Positions 1 through 11,728 of a DNA stretch of 64,000 nt are shown here, one piece after another (the stretch's first letter is position 1; every line of letters starts with the position of its first letter). Source of the DNA: Rahnella bruchi (lineage in GTDB: Bacteria; Pseudomonadota; Gammaproteobacteria; Enterobacterales; Enterobacteriaceae); assembly GCF_003614975.1 (NCBI RefSeq), contig NZ_QZWI01000006.1, positions 1 to 64,000 of the forward strand, in the 5' to 3' direction. Below the pieces are notes generated by a model. It was not told where the DNA came from. It saw only the letters and a program-made list of their open reading frames with translations, and made no database searches. The position numbers and the translations under genes were made by a program.

Positions 1-62
1 ATCTCCTCAGGGGACATAATCAGTATGTCGGAAGATCTCTAAAAGTGAATGGGCCGTTTTGA

Positions 63-308
63 CGGGGTACTTACAGAACCATGGCGTGCAGTTCGTTAAT
101 TGAGTCGGGGATTTGGTCTAAGGATGCGGTAGAGCGGCAGATGAGCCATCAGGAACGTAACTCTGTGCGTGCGTCTTACATTCATAAGGCGGAGCACTTG
201 GATGAACGCAGGCTAATGCTGCAATGGTGGGCTGATTTTCTGGATGCGAATCGGGAGAAGGGGGTTAGTCCGTTTGATTTTGGGAAAAAAATTTGGGGTC
301 CGAAATAA
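63..308 (+). pseudogene. Tyrosine recombinase (P4-type integrase) remnant, C-terminal end only
   Basis: The translated fragment (RTMACSSLIESGIW, then AVERQMSH, then EHLDERRLMLQWWADFL) is the C-terminal end of a P4-family tyrosine integrase, including the stretch around the last catalytic residues. The usual TGHGF motif just before it is broken: bases 55-80 read LTGY in one frame and RTMACS in another, with a stop at 60-62. Bases 24-60 look like further decayed integrase sequence with stops. The catalytic core and N-terminus are outside the window or lost. The gene cannot make a working integrase. Such integrases sit at the edge of genomic islands, so it probably marks one end of the defence island that follows. 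Confidence 0.75.
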
Positions 309-353
309 ACAGGATCTATGAGAACTTGAATCATTGACTATAAATATTATCAA

Positions 354-377
354 CCGGGAACCGTGATATGTTCCCGG
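354..377. terminator. Hairpin between integrase remnant and 5'-nucleotidase
   Basis: CCGGGAAC (354-361) pairs perfectly with GTTCCCGG (370-377) across an 8-nt loop. It lies 14 bp beyond the stop of the leftward nucleotidase gene and 46 bp beyond the stop of the integrase remnant. A short T-run (ATTTTG) follows on the plus strand. On the minus strand the run is poor. It is likely a bidirectional terminator. Confidence 0.5.
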
Positions 378-390
378 GATTTTGTATCGA

Positions 391-1350
391 TCATGAAGCG
401 TTAAATAGCTCTGAATTGCTGGCATAAGGTACTTTGCCGGATGGGACAAGTTTCGCTGCGGCATTTAAATGTATATCTTGATCGTCAAAGAAAATGTGAG
501 GCTTAAAGGCCTGAAGTACCTTGGTTTTTTCAACCCCGCCAAGGAAAAAGGCTTCGTCAACATACACACCCCAACTCCTGAGAGTTTTAATTACCCTCAT
601 TTCTGAGGGGCTGTTTCTAGCGGTAACTAAAGCAATACGCACAGGAGAATATTCCATTCGAGTAGGTAGACGGTCTTGAAGTTTCGCTAGTTTTTTTAGC
701 AGAGTAGCGTAGGGGCCTTCGGCCATTGGGATATCTTGTTGAGCATCTTCTTGTGCGTGGAAAGCTGCCATACCCTGAGTTTTGTAGACCAGCTCACTTT
801 CATCTGAGAAAAGGACTGCATCACCATCGAAAGCAATGCGAACTTGCCCTTCAGGGATTTCGGAAGAGCCTGAAGGTGGGTCTTTTAATATTGCAGCGGC
901 ACAAAATCGAGAGTCGATGACTTTTTGTGCATCATCTACACTAGTTGTTAAAAACAGATCAACATCGAAGGCGTCAAGATAGTCAGCGACCGTTTCACCG
1001 GCTGTGAAGGCAGAGCGGGTGATATCTAGCTTGTCGTGGCGAATTGTATTTAGAACTCGGATACCGGTGTCTGGGCTATTGCGCGACATAACGACGACTT
1101 CAACCAGAGATGATTTATCATTCGGTTGACGATACTGGTTCAGACCCAGAAGCGCCTTGATCAAAGGATAACCTGTTCCAGGTTGTAGAGGTTGATTCTC
1201 GTGTTCCAGCATGTAGGCTCGATACTTTTCAATGGCGCTGTCAGGGTCGGTCACATAGATGTTACGAAATATCTGATCAGATTCGCTCATATCAAAAAGA
1301 GCCGTGGCACTAATGCCAATTACAAGCGTATTACTCAAGTCTAGAGGCAT
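391..1350 (-). CDS. Cytosolic 5'-nucleotidase (cN-I-like, Pfam 5-nucleotidase family)
   Basis: The 319-residue protein matches the bacterial 5'-nucleotidase family related to vertebrate cN-I, which removes phosphate from nucleoside monophosphates. Visible signs are an N-terminal LVIGISATALFDM segment, the VVVMSRNSPDTGIRVLNTI block, the IAFDGDAVLFSDESE block with clustered acidic residues, and a C-terminal HIFFDDQ motif, as in HAD-type phosphatases. There is no signal peptide, so it should act in the cytoplasm. The start is set by a strong GGAGT ribosome site 7 bases before the ATG. It lies downstream of zorD on the same strand but 300 bp away, so it probably has its own promoter. Whether it contributes to defence, for example by draining nucleotides, is speculation. 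Confidence 0.8.
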   Translation of the reverse strand: MPLDLSNTLVIGISATALFDMSESDQIFRNIYVTDPDSAIEKYRAYMLEHENQPLQPGTGYPLIKALLGLNQYRQPNDKSSLVEVVVMSRNSPDTGIRVLNTIRHDKLDITRSAFTAGETVADYLDAFDVDLFLTTSVDDAQKVIDSRFCAAAILKDPPSGSSEIPEGQVRIAFDGDAVLFSDESELVYKTQGMAAFHAQEDAQQDIPMAEGPYATLLKKLAKLQDRLPTRMEYSPVRIALVTARNSPSEMRVIKTLRSWGVYVDEAFFLGGVEKTKVLQAFKPHIFFDDQDIHLNAAAKLVPSGKVPYASNSELFNAS

Positions 1351-1650
1351 TTTTTACTCCTGCTGGATGTGACATAGAATAATTAATTATTTGCCCAATG
1401 TTAAATGTTGAGAAGCAGTACTGTATATTTATTAGGTAAGCAAATTAAATATAGTTTGACTAACCGGTTCAAGCCTTTAAAAAGGCTGTGCGTGGGCCAA
1501 GAAACAGAAATTTAATCTCAGAGGCTCCCCTGCTTTAATTAGTGGCTTGCTTCTAATTCATAAGCGGAATTTAACATCTATTTTACTTGTTAATCATCGG
1601 TTAATGCCCCATTCTTATCACCCACTATCATGATTTAAAAATTATGGAAA
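1351..1650. other. AT-rich spacer upstream of the 5'-nucleotidase, with a LexA-like half site
   Basis: No gene is visible in these 300 bp. Bases 1419-1438 match the E. coli LexA consensus at 16 of 20 positions. All ten bases of the left half match, but the right half lacks the ACAG core. The site is 69 bp upstream of the nucleotidase start, so a weak SOS link is possible but unproven. A short dyad (AGCCTT/AAGGCT) lies near 1474-1489. Confidence 0.3.
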
Positions 1651-4600
1651 TTAGCTTATCCGATAGGAGCCATCTCTCATTGGCGCACCATCAGTTTCTG
1701 CATCTCTTTCAAACATCATTCTAATACTCGTTTCAAGAACATCTCCATTTGCCTCACTTTGTTCCTTTTTCAAGGCCGCTTGCAGTTGCGATATGTCACC
1801 TGCGCAGTCGCCCATTGGCCAGAGTGCTGCACGCGCTAAATTTCTCTTTCGTGACATGAGTCCTTGAAGCAAACAGTCAAAAGAATGCTCCTGATAACCT
1901 GCATGGATCGCCATGGGCATATGGATCTGAACTGGATACTTTTGTCCGATGCGGTGAACTCGGTCATTACATTGCTCTTCAACAGCAGGATTCCACCAGC
2001 GAGATAAGTGAATAACGTGAGTGGCGGCAGTTAATGTCAAACCTGTTCCTGCCGCTTTGGGACCGAGAACTAATAAGTCAAAGCCCCCATCCTGTTCAAG
2101 ATGACGCTGGAATTTACGTACAATAGCCTGACGCTTTTGGATAGGTGTATCGCCATTTATGTGAGCAATTTCCTCAAGGCTAAACTCTTGTCTTGCTAAC
2201 TCCATAAAGCGGAATTGCATCTTTCGATGCTCAATGAAAACCAGGACACGTTCACCTTTTGATCTAATTTGATGCAGAATTTTAAAGCATGCAGTCAGGC
2301 GAGCAGAAGCATCGATAAAACTCTGACTGTTCCCACTCATCTCCATCGCCGGGTGAACCGAAACGCCACGTATATGCTGGAGCATTTTCAATGCGGCGCC
2401 AGGACCACCTTGAGAAAGTTTGAGCCGGGCAGTTTCGTAGGCAATTGCCTGCCCTTCAGGCATTAAACGAGGATGCAGAAAACGTGTTTTAGAGGGCAGC
2501 TCTTTCGCAACATCTTCTTTTAAACGACGAAACGCTAAAGGCGGTAGCTGATTACGGGGTTCAAAAACCTGCTGATAAAGTTGAAGCATATTCCGTTCAT
2601 CAGGTTCGCTGTAAAGGCTGTTGAAATTACGTAAGGTATCCAGAGACCCAGGGGCCAGTTGATCCATGATCGCCCATAAGTCACTTGTTGTATTCTCAAT
2701 AGGTGTGCCTGTAAGGCCAATTCGATAATCAGCATTGATGGCTCGAGCGGCACGTGCGCGAAGCGAATCAGGATTTTTTATTGCCTGGATTTCATCAAAG
2801 ACAACGGCTGAGAAATGAATTTTCGCAAGGGAATGCTGATAATTGGTGAGCGTTGTGTAAGTTGTTAATATCCAGAAACGGTGGCCTTTATCTTCTTCAA
2901 TAGCTTCGTGAAGCTGCCGAAAATTCAGTAAGGGAGTACCATCTTTCGTTTCGATACCTTTAGCATCGAAATTTTTATACTGACTTAATGATGAACCATA
3001 TAGTCGGAGCAAATGTCCGAGCCCTTCGCCATCGGTATGCTGTGCTACCTCTGCATTCCAATTTTCCAGCAGGGATGTGGGTGCCACAATTAATATCGGT
3101 CCGCGTTCTTTATTGCTGGCAGTATTGACTTGGTTGTTCTCTTTCAACCAGCGAAGAAATGCAATGGTTTGAAGCGTTTTACCTAATCCTTGTTCATCTG
3201 CGTTCAAGATGCCAGGCATCCCTGACTTCCAGGAAGTAAGTTGCAGGCTAAAGCTTTCTAGCTGATGCAATCGCAATGCGGTTTTAACGCCTGTAGGCAA
3301 TTGTTCGTCGATAAATACAGGACGTTCTGTAAGGTCCGGTCTCCAGGATATTTCCTCAAAATTATCTTTGGTATCCAGGATAACCGTAGCAGCAAGTAGG
3401 TTATCAACTGTGGGCTTATCTTTTTTTTCTGTTATTTCTGTCGAGCCTTCCATCTCTTTAAGATCAGCCAATCGTTTTTCAAGTGCGCCTAACGTGTCTT
3501 CGGCAGCTTTGATTGGATAAGAAGCGACCTCAATTTCCTGTTGCGATGCATCTATGGCCATACGTATTTGCTCGCAGACATTTGCCAGCGCCTGGCTATC
3601 CATCGCATCAATAATTTTGGCCAGGGCGTCGGGAATTACCTCTGGTAACCAGGTTGTTTCGCCAGTCATGTGAGCAGAAACAGCGCCTTTTTGATAAAGC
3701 AAAATACCTTTAACGCGTTCGGAATATTCAACGGTTTCAATAAAAGCGGGACCTGAAGCGGCTTCAATAGCTTCTTCCTCGCCGACCTCATCGAGCCCGT
3801 CCAGCTTACCTGATTGCCTGAGATATTTTTCAACAGCATCGGTAATTGCAGGTCGTGGGTTTGCTATAAAAGCACGTCGTTCTTCAGGTGCAGACTTTTG
3901 TTTCTGTACCATGATGTCAAGAATAGGGCGTGCGCTTCGGTCAATGACCAGATAATTACCTTCACCAACACGATAAGCGGAAAGAGTCCCTTGAGTTCTG
4001 ACACGCTGCTGGAAACGACGTAGAGTTTGTTCACGTAACTCACCTGCAGCTTCGCTGACAGCTTCTCCGTTATTTTCAAGTTCTTCTATGTTCCTGCCAG
4101 AAAAAGGGACTATCTCGAAATCGTCTGTGCCATTTGAGCTGGTGGAAATAGAAAAACGATCAGCAATGCAGACTTCTAAACCTTGCATAAAATCGGTCAT
4201 CGATACCCTAACGGCATTGATCTCATTTCCCATCTGGATGCCGGGATCGAGAGATTGCCTGAAACGAGCCAGCGATTCCCAGTCGGATGCTTCACCGCCG
4301 CCTGGTGTAAATTTTTCCGCGACTTCAATGGCCTCCATCATCCACAATGGCAACCGGCGTAACCCCTGAGATGTAGCTAAAATTGCCCCTGTTCGTTGTG
4401 GTATTTGGCGAACACCGTTGCGTAGCCATTCATACTGTAAACGAAAAGTATCGCTACCTAATGAACCTTCAATGTCGGTTTTTAATGTCAGATCGACAAG
4501 AGGGGGTAAGCACAAATTCTGTGCTGTTTCTGAGTCAAGCAGGCCAGCCAGCCAATGACTCATTTGTATAGAGTCGTGACTTATGTACAAAGGTTCTTCA

Positions 4601-4779
4601 AATTCTTCCGCCAGGGCTTTCAGATCAGCTATAGCGAAAGCTAAGGCGCGATCGTTATGTGTGAGGCCAGATAATGTTGCGGATTGCTGCCGTTTAAACA
4701 GACGGCTGATTAAACTCTGTTTTTCTTCAGCGATATTCAGAGTGATCGTTTCTGCATTATGATTGAAGGTAAATGTCAT
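1651..4779 (-). CDS. zorD: Zorya type I protein ZorD, SNF2-family helicase/nuclease
   Basis: The 1042-residue protein carries a C-terminal SNF2/RAD54-type ATPase: Walker A DEQGLGKT near residue 528, a DEIQ Walker B motif (in VVFDEIQAIKNP), GLTGTPIEN, and the helicase motif VI box RVHRIGQ. The long N-terminal half (about 500 residues) has no motif I can name and matches the size of the ZorD regulatory and DNA-binding part. In published type I Zorya work, ZorD is an effector that attacks invading DNA after ZorAB sensing. It overlaps zorC by ATGA, so translation is coupled. It is the last gene of the four-gene operon. All motor motifs look intact. Confidence 0.93.
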   Translation of the reverse strand: MTFTFNHNAETITLNIAEEKQSLISRLFKRQQSATLSGLTHNDRALAFAIADLKALAEEFEEPLYISHDSIQMSHWLAGLLDSETAQNLCLPPLVDLTLKTDIEGSLGSDTFRLQYEWLRNGVRQIPQRTGAILATSQGLRRLPLWMMEAIEVAEKFTPGGGEASDWESLARFRQSLDPGIQMGNEINAVRVSMTDFMQGLEVCIADRFSISTSSNGTDDFEIVPFSGRNIEELENNGEAVSEAAGELREQTLRRFQQRVRTQGTLSAYRVGEGNYLVIDRSARPILDIMVQKQKSAPEERRAFIANPRPAITDAVEKYLRQSGKLDGLDEVGEEEAIEAASGPAFIETVEYSERVKGILLYQKGAVSAHMTGETTWLPEVIPDALAKIIDAMDSQALANVCEQIRMAIDASQQEIEVASYPIKAAEDTLGALEKRLADLKEMEGSTEITEKKDKPTVDNLLAATVILDTKDNFEEISWRPDLTERPVFIDEQLPTGVKTALRLHQLESFSLQLTSWKSGMPGILNADEQGLGKTLQTIAFLRWLKENNQVNTASNKERGPILIVAPTSLLENWNAEVAQHTDGEGLGHLLRLYGSSLSQYKNFDAKGIETKDGTPLLNFRQLHEAIEEDKGHRFWILTTYTTLTNYQHSLAKIHFSAVVFDEIQAIKNPDSLRARAARAINADYRIGLTGTPIENTTSDLWAIMDQLAPGSLDTLRNFNSLYSEPDERNMLQLYQQVFEPRNQLPPLAFRRLKEDVAKELPSKTRFLHPRLMPEGQAIAYETARLKLSQGGPGAALKMLQHIRGVSVHPAMEMSGNSQSFIDASARLTACFKILHQIRSKGERVLVFIEHRKMQFRFMELARQEFSLEEIAHINGDTPIQKRQAIVRKFQRHLEQDGGFDLLVLGPKAAGTGLTLTAATHVIHLSRWWNPAVEEQCNDRVHRIGQKYPVQIHMPMAIHAGYQEHSFDCLLQGLMSRKRNLARAALWPMGDCAGDISQLQAALKKEQSEANGDVLETSIRMMFERDAETDGAPMRDGSYRIS

Positions 4780-6104
4780 GACAGATACTCAATTTGTTCA
4801 CGCACTTTATCCTGCCAGCCGCTCAAATGTGGAATAGCAACTGAGTTCGGTAGCATACGGATTTGTTCGCAATTGTATTTTAATTGGTACAGTTCTGGGC
4901 TGTATTTATTAGCACTTCGGAAAATATGAACTTTATAACTGTGTGAACCTTCAATGACGATACATTTACCAATTTGTAAAATGAGCAATGAGGTTTTATC
5001 ACGATTACCAAGTGCCGTTTGAATTCCGAAGTTCAGTGTTGAAGAGTCCCTCATAGAACCTTTCATTTCTTTTGCTTTTAAGGAGGCCATGCTGCTAAAT
5101 GCCACCCACGCTGCAGTGATTTTCCCTTGGTTATAAAGCCCTAACCAAAATTCCCGCCGTGGTTCCCACATATGGCTGTCTTCAACTTTCGAGACCACAT
5201 CCAGGAAGAACAAAATGTTCTCACGTGTCAGCCAATTGATGATGAGGTTACGGCATTGTTCATCTACGCTACCCCATACTCCACCGCGACTCAGGCGTGG
5301 ATCTTGGTACAAAGCTACAAGTGTTTCAGTCAGAAAACGTGAAAGTTTTTCGTCGGGTTGCTTATACAGCCAATGTGATAACAACGCATTGATGGCCTCA
5401 GAAGCACCATCCATTAACGCGTTATTTTTGCCATCGGGTTTCAACCAGGAAAATAGCTTCTCAATAGCTGCTTTTTCATGTATTTCAGGCCTAAGCAATG
5501 CGATATACGCCAGATGAGCATGCGACATTAAACCCGGCTCGTGCGGGCGTGTGATGCCAAATTGTTTGAGCTCTTTCCACGGTGAGTCCATCATCACCAT
5601 TTTTTCGGCCAGCGCTTGATGCGCCTGCTTAGCATCAAAGAATTGAGGCAATTGTTCGATAACATCTTTCCATTTATCGCTCATGTGCTCGCTGGCGATA
5701 TCAAGACAGTTTTTAATTTTGGTTGTGTGCGCTGAACCAGGTTCGTAGCTGCGGATGTATGCCGAAATCATTGCGGAAATAAAGGATGATGAGTCCGTAA
5801 CAATAGTTTCCCGCAGATAAAAATCTTGCAGCGCGGTAAAGTCGTCTTGAGTTCTGAATTCTTTATCAAAAACAATCGGTGCGCCGGAGCAGATGAATGA
5901 CATTTTCACCTCATCCCATTGCCAGCTCTCTACATACGTAAGAAGCTTGCGTAAAACCTTTTCGCGATCGCGATCGGCAATATCTTTGACTACGTCTGGC
6001 CAGCGCTCATGAATTGCTTGAATCTTGGCCGCTAAACCTTTTGATACCGCTATTGCTGGCTTGAAAACGGCGACTGGCTTAAGAAAGATATCGCTCAATT
6101 TCAT
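4776..6104 (-). CDS. zorC: Zorya type I protein ZorC (EH-signature protein)
   Basis: The 442-residue soluble protein sits between zorB and zorD, overlapping both by ATGA. Its length and position match ZorC of type I Zorya, which carries the EH_Signature domain and is needed with ZorD for defence inside the cell. The C-terminal half (from about residue 290: FFLDVV, HMWEPRREFWLGLYNQGKI) has the aromatic and acidic spacing I associate with that domain. The assignment rests mainly on gene order with clear ZorA, ZorB and ZorD neighbours. No catalytic motif is visible. Published work proposes that it binds DNA. Confidence 0.88.
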   Translation of the reverse strand: MKLSDIFLKPVAVFKPAIAVSKGLAAKIQAIHERWPDVVKDIADRDREKVLRKLLTYVESWQWDEVKMSFICSGAPIVFDKEFRTQDDFTALQDFYLRETIVTDSSSFISAMISAYIRSYEPGSAHTTKIKNCLDIASEHMSDKWKDVIEQLPQFFDAKQAHQALAEKMVMMDSPWKELKQFGITRPHEPGLMSHAHLAYIALLRPEIHEKAAIEKLFSWLKPDGKNNALMDGASEAINALLSHWLYKQPDEKLSRFLTETLVALYQDPRLSRGGVWGSVDEQCRNLIINWLTRENILFFLDVVSKVEDSHMWEPRREFWLGLYNQGKITAAWVAFSSMASLKAKEMKGSMRDSSTLNFGIQTALGNRDKTSLLILQIGKCIVIEGSHSYKVHIFRSANKYSPELYQLKYNCEQIRMLPNSVAIPHLSGWQDKVREQIEYLS

Positions 6105-6964
6105 GGCATGCTCTTCTTCAACGGTTCAATCAGACGCTTACGAATGTCTTCAATCTCCGCAGCATTGGCTGGAGTATGCATAATAATGCGAAGATCGATG
6201 CGGCGATTCATGGCCATATTCTGTTGTGTGTCGTTAGGGCGAACAGGGCGCATTTTACCGTACCCCGCAACCGAAAGAACTGGCTGATGCCGCATATTGA
6301 AATGTGCGACCAAATCCGGTGCAGCCGCAAGCATGCTGGTAAATGTCGTTATTGCACGATTAGTCGAAAGATTCAGGTTATAAACATCATCACCTTTCGA
6401 GTCAGTATGGCCTTCAATCTGGACTGCCTCAATGATGGCGAATGAAGGATTACAGCTTTTATTCCAACCCGCATTCTGGTTAAAGGTATAGCAGGGCAGG
6501 AGTGAGTCGAGGGTTTTTGCCAGCGCTTCGACAATCTTTCGCTTGTCATCGCTTAAGGCAAAACTATTGCTGATAAATAGCCCTTCGCCCTGGAAGCGCA
6601 GAGTTCCTTCCTCAGGAATCACATCAACTGGCAACAATGGGAAAGACTGTTTGAGATTATCGCGTAGCTGATAAAGCAGGTTAAGGCGAGCTGTTGCTGC
6701 GCGAGACATATACTGTTCCAAAGGATCGACTCGCTTCAAAACTGCTATTTCAGAGCGGAGATCTTCAATCGTTTTATCGCGTGATTGAACCGCTCGTTCA
6801 TATTCGTCGCGGGGAACAGTATTTTTATCGTTATAACGGCTGGCAAAGAATGCGAGCAGCACCATAACAATAAACAGGAAGCTCACCGTCATGTCCGTCA
6901 TTGAAACAAAGACGGATTCTTCTTCCTCTTCATTTGAACGCTTACGGTTGGCGTTCCCTCTCAT
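6101..6964 (-). CDS. zorB: Zorya protein ZorB, MotB-like membrane protein with OmpA domain
   Basis: The 287-residue protein has an acidic N-terminus and one membrane segment (FVSMTDMTVSFLFIVMVL). The conserved aspartate near residue 24 in that segment should carry protons through the ZorAB motor. A periplasmic OmpA-like peptidoglycan-binding domain follows, with IEGHTDSKG, LSTNRA, GYGKMRPV and NRRIDLRI. It pairs with ZorA to form a peptidoglycan-anchored ion-driven motor in the inner membrane. The ATG overlaps the zorA stop as TGATG. A GTG one codon earlier (6967) is a possible alternative start. It overlaps zorC by 4 bases. Confidence 0.95.
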   Translation of the reverse strand: MRGNANRKRSNEEEEESVFVSMTDMTVSFLFIVMVLLAFFASRYNDKNTVPRDEYERAVQSRDKTIEDLRSEIAVLKRVDPLEQYMSRAATARLNLLYQLRDNLKQSFPLLPVDVIPEEGTLRFQGEGLFISNSFALSDDKRKIVEALAKTLDSLLPCYTFNQNAGWNKSCNPSFAIIEAVQIEGHTDSKGDDVYNLNLSTNRAITTFTSMLAAAPDLVAHFNMRHQPVLSVAGYGKMRPVRPNDTQQNMAMNRRIDLRIIMHTPANAAEIEDIRKRLIEPLKKSMP

Positions 6965-8997
6965 CACATGCGTCCCTGTTTAGGTGCAAAGTTTTCCGCC
7001 TGGTCGACAATACTTTGCATGGTATCCAGTGCTGGCATTAACGCGGACTGCATAGTTTTAACGTGATCGAAAAGTGTTTCTACAGACGTTGCAACTTGCT
7101 CCTGATAAGAGTCGAACGCCTTGCCGAGCTTCTCATCAATGCTATCCAGTCGTTCGCCCTGACCACGTAATGCAGTGATCAGAGACTGAAGGTTCGTCAG
7201 TGTGGATTCAACCGCACGCTGTTGTCCACCCAACGTCTCTTGCGCTGCCGACAGAGTCATAGCGGATTGCTCTGCATTCGTTTTCGCTGCGGTGGCAATA
7301 GCTGAAAGGCTATTCTCGCTGCTCTCACGCAGTTGACGCGTACTGACTTCAATGCGTTCCATCATCGAGCGGATCGGATCGGCTGCGTCAGTAAGCGATT
7401 GAGCCGACGAGCGGAAGCTACCTGATGCATTTTCAGAGGCAATGGCTCCCTCTTTAATACCCTCTGAAGCACGACGTAAAGCGGTACTTGTTTCGTCAAG
7501 CATGCCCATGACGCCTTCCAGTTTTTCCGCAATGGTGGAAAGAGGGGAAAGAAGTTGGTTGCTGGCGTTCTGAGTCATCGTTTCTGTCGCTTTGGTAATT
7601 TCTCCGGCTGTATTACCAAATGCGCTCAGAATGTGTGTCGCAGCCTGGCCGATGGCATCGCTCGCTTGTGAAGCTGATTCTGACATGCGAGCTTGCGCGG
7701 CTTCTGAGCCCTGTTTTGCTGCGGTTTCCAGTTCTGTACGGATCCCAAGAGCGGCGGCCTTCATATCGGCAGCTGCTTCGCCCATCGCTCTTGCGCCATC
7801 ACCCGTATTGTCTTTAATCCCTTGTAGCGTTGAGTTCATGGTGGCGAGTAGATTTTCGGCACCTTGATTGAATGCAGACGTTGCCGTTTCCGCTGTTTGT
7901 GACATGCCTTCCCGCAGCGTTTCAACCGCCAGACCTAAGCGTCCAATAGCGCTTTCCATTTCGTTGCCCATTTTCCCTGAGCTTTGATCCATTCTTTCCG
8001 CGAGCAATTTGATTTGATCGCCTGCCAGCGAAATGCGTTCACTGGCTTGCGTTAAGGCCCGGCCAACATCTTCAGAAAAACGCGACGAGAGGCTTTGTAC
8101 CATTTCGCCGACACCATCATTGCCTAAGCGGCTAACTTGTTCGATGACGGGGGTAATTGCAGAGCTGATGGATTCTGATATCGCTCTTGGCAGATCTTCG
8201 CGAAGTGGGCGACCAATTTCTGCCACCATCTCAAGTCCCAGCTTGCGGAAATGTTCTCGACTTTCAATCGTAGCCTTTAGCTGACGAATGGATAAATCTT
8301 CCAGACTGATAAATGTTAGGCGTTTTTCAATCAAACTATTTAGGCTATGAACCCTTTTTTCCAGCTGTGACGTGCCGCTACGCAAGCCTATGGTAAAAAC
8401 TATTGAGCAGCACAGGCCCGTCAGCGACATGATGAACTTCGCTGAGGCGATGGTAAGTAAACCTTCTAATGCCGCGCTGCCGCCATCGTCTAGCGAGGTG
8501 CTCATCGAATTAAGTGCAGAAATCAAGCCGAGGAAGGTCAGAGACAGACCAATAGTCACAAACAAGCCCGGAACGATGCGCCAGAAGCCCTGTGTGAAAT
8601 GCAAATCATCCAAATTAAAAAACTGACTAGGGCGAACGGCATTGCGCACCACAAGGGTACCGTCCTGATCGTCGACAATATGGGTTTCCCGATATTCCTT
8701 CCATGCCTCGGCTACATTTTGCTGTTCTTCGGTCACGTTTAAGTCGGCGATAGCGGCATCGATATTGGTAACATGCAGACTAAATTCATCTTCGGGGGTT
8801 TTGGCAATAATGGAATGGATGCTGCCAAGCGCAGTAAGGCGACGTTTAACCAGTTTTCGCCAGCGTACAACGGTAATACAAAGTGCGACGACTAAAAAGA
8901 TAGTCACATAGCCGGGAGCCGCATCATTCTTCAATATTGAAGCAAAATACAAAATGCCATTACGCACCAGCACGCCGGGGGCCAGCAAGATGTCCAT
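6964..8997 (-). CDS. zorA: Zorya protein ZorA, MotA/ExbB-like motor with long cytoplasmic tail
   Basis: The 677-residue protein has membrane segments near residues 29-46, 141-162 (GLFVTIGLSLTFLGLIS) and 186-204, as in the MotA/TolQ/ExbB proton-channel fold. From about residue 220 to the end it is an alanine-, glutamine- and glutamate-rich helical tail with methyl-acceptor-like heptads. This is the long tail described for ZorA, thought to carry the signal from the membrane motor into the cell. It is the first gene of the zorABCD operon. The ribosome site before the ATG is weak. The membrane part and tail look full length. Confidence 0.95.
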   Translation of the reverse strand: MDILLAPGVLVRNGILYFASILKNDAAPGYVTIFLVVALCITVVRWRKLVKRRLTALGSIHSIIAKTPEDEFSLHVTNIDAAIADLNVTEEQQNVAEAWKEYRETHIVDDQDGTLVVRNAVRPSQFFNLDDLHFTQGFWRIVPGLFVTIGLSLTFLGLISALNSMSTSLDDGGSAALEGLLTIASAKFIMSLTGLCCSIVFTIGLRSGTSQLEKRVHSLNSLIEKRLTFISLEDLSIRQLKATIESREHFRKLGLEMVAEIGRPLREDLPRAISESISSAITPVIEQVSRLGNDGVGEMVQSLSSRFSEDVGRALTQASERISLAGDQIKLLAERMDQSSGKMGNEMESAIGRLGLAVETLREGMSQTAETATSAFNQGAENLLATMNSTLQGIKDNTGDGARAMGEAAADMKAAALGIRTELETAAKQGSEAAQARMSESASQASDAIGQAATHILSAFGNTAGEITKATETMTQNASNQLLSPLSTIAEKLEGVMGMLDETSTALRRASEGIKEGAIASENASGSFRSSAQSLTDAADPIRSMMERIEVSTRQLRESSENSLSAIATAAKTNAEQSAMTLSAAQETLGGQQRAVESTLTNLQSLITALRGQGERLDSIDEKLGKAFDSYQEQVATSVETLFDHVKTMQSALMPALDTMQSIVDQAENFAPKQGRM

Positions 8998-9364
8998 TTT
9001 TTACACCATAAGTAACAAGGAGGGGAGAATATTCTTTTATGAGATTACTCTAATTGATTTTTTGGATCTTATCTATGCTTCAGCGGCGCGCGGTAGTTAG
9101 GCTTATTTGAAAATTTAGTTCTAAAAATCAGAGGATTGCGTTGGTTAGGGTATTCTCTAAGAAAATTGGTCCGATATAACTCATAAGCGTTCTCAATGTT
9201 AATGACATTTTCTCAGTCATTTATCTAAGGCATTTGGTGCTTGTACTCATTCACGTGCGCTGTATGATTTTGCCCATCTCATTATTCCATCTGGCGTTTG
9301 CCGTATCGATAAGGTTGTCGATCGCAGACGGTAGATCATTCATGAAAGCTTTCTTGGAAACACT
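8998..9364. other. Divergent control region between zorA and hsdM
   Basis: This spacer separates the leftward Zorya operon from the rightward hsd operon, so it should contain both promoters. It is AT-rich, most clearly in the part next to zorA. I see no convincing operator, transcription regulator gene or reading frame with a ribosome site. The hsdM ATG is preceded by a weak TTGGAAA ribosome site. Confidence 0.4.
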
Positions 9365-11727
<2,363 letters not shown>

Positions 11728-11728
<1 letters not shown>

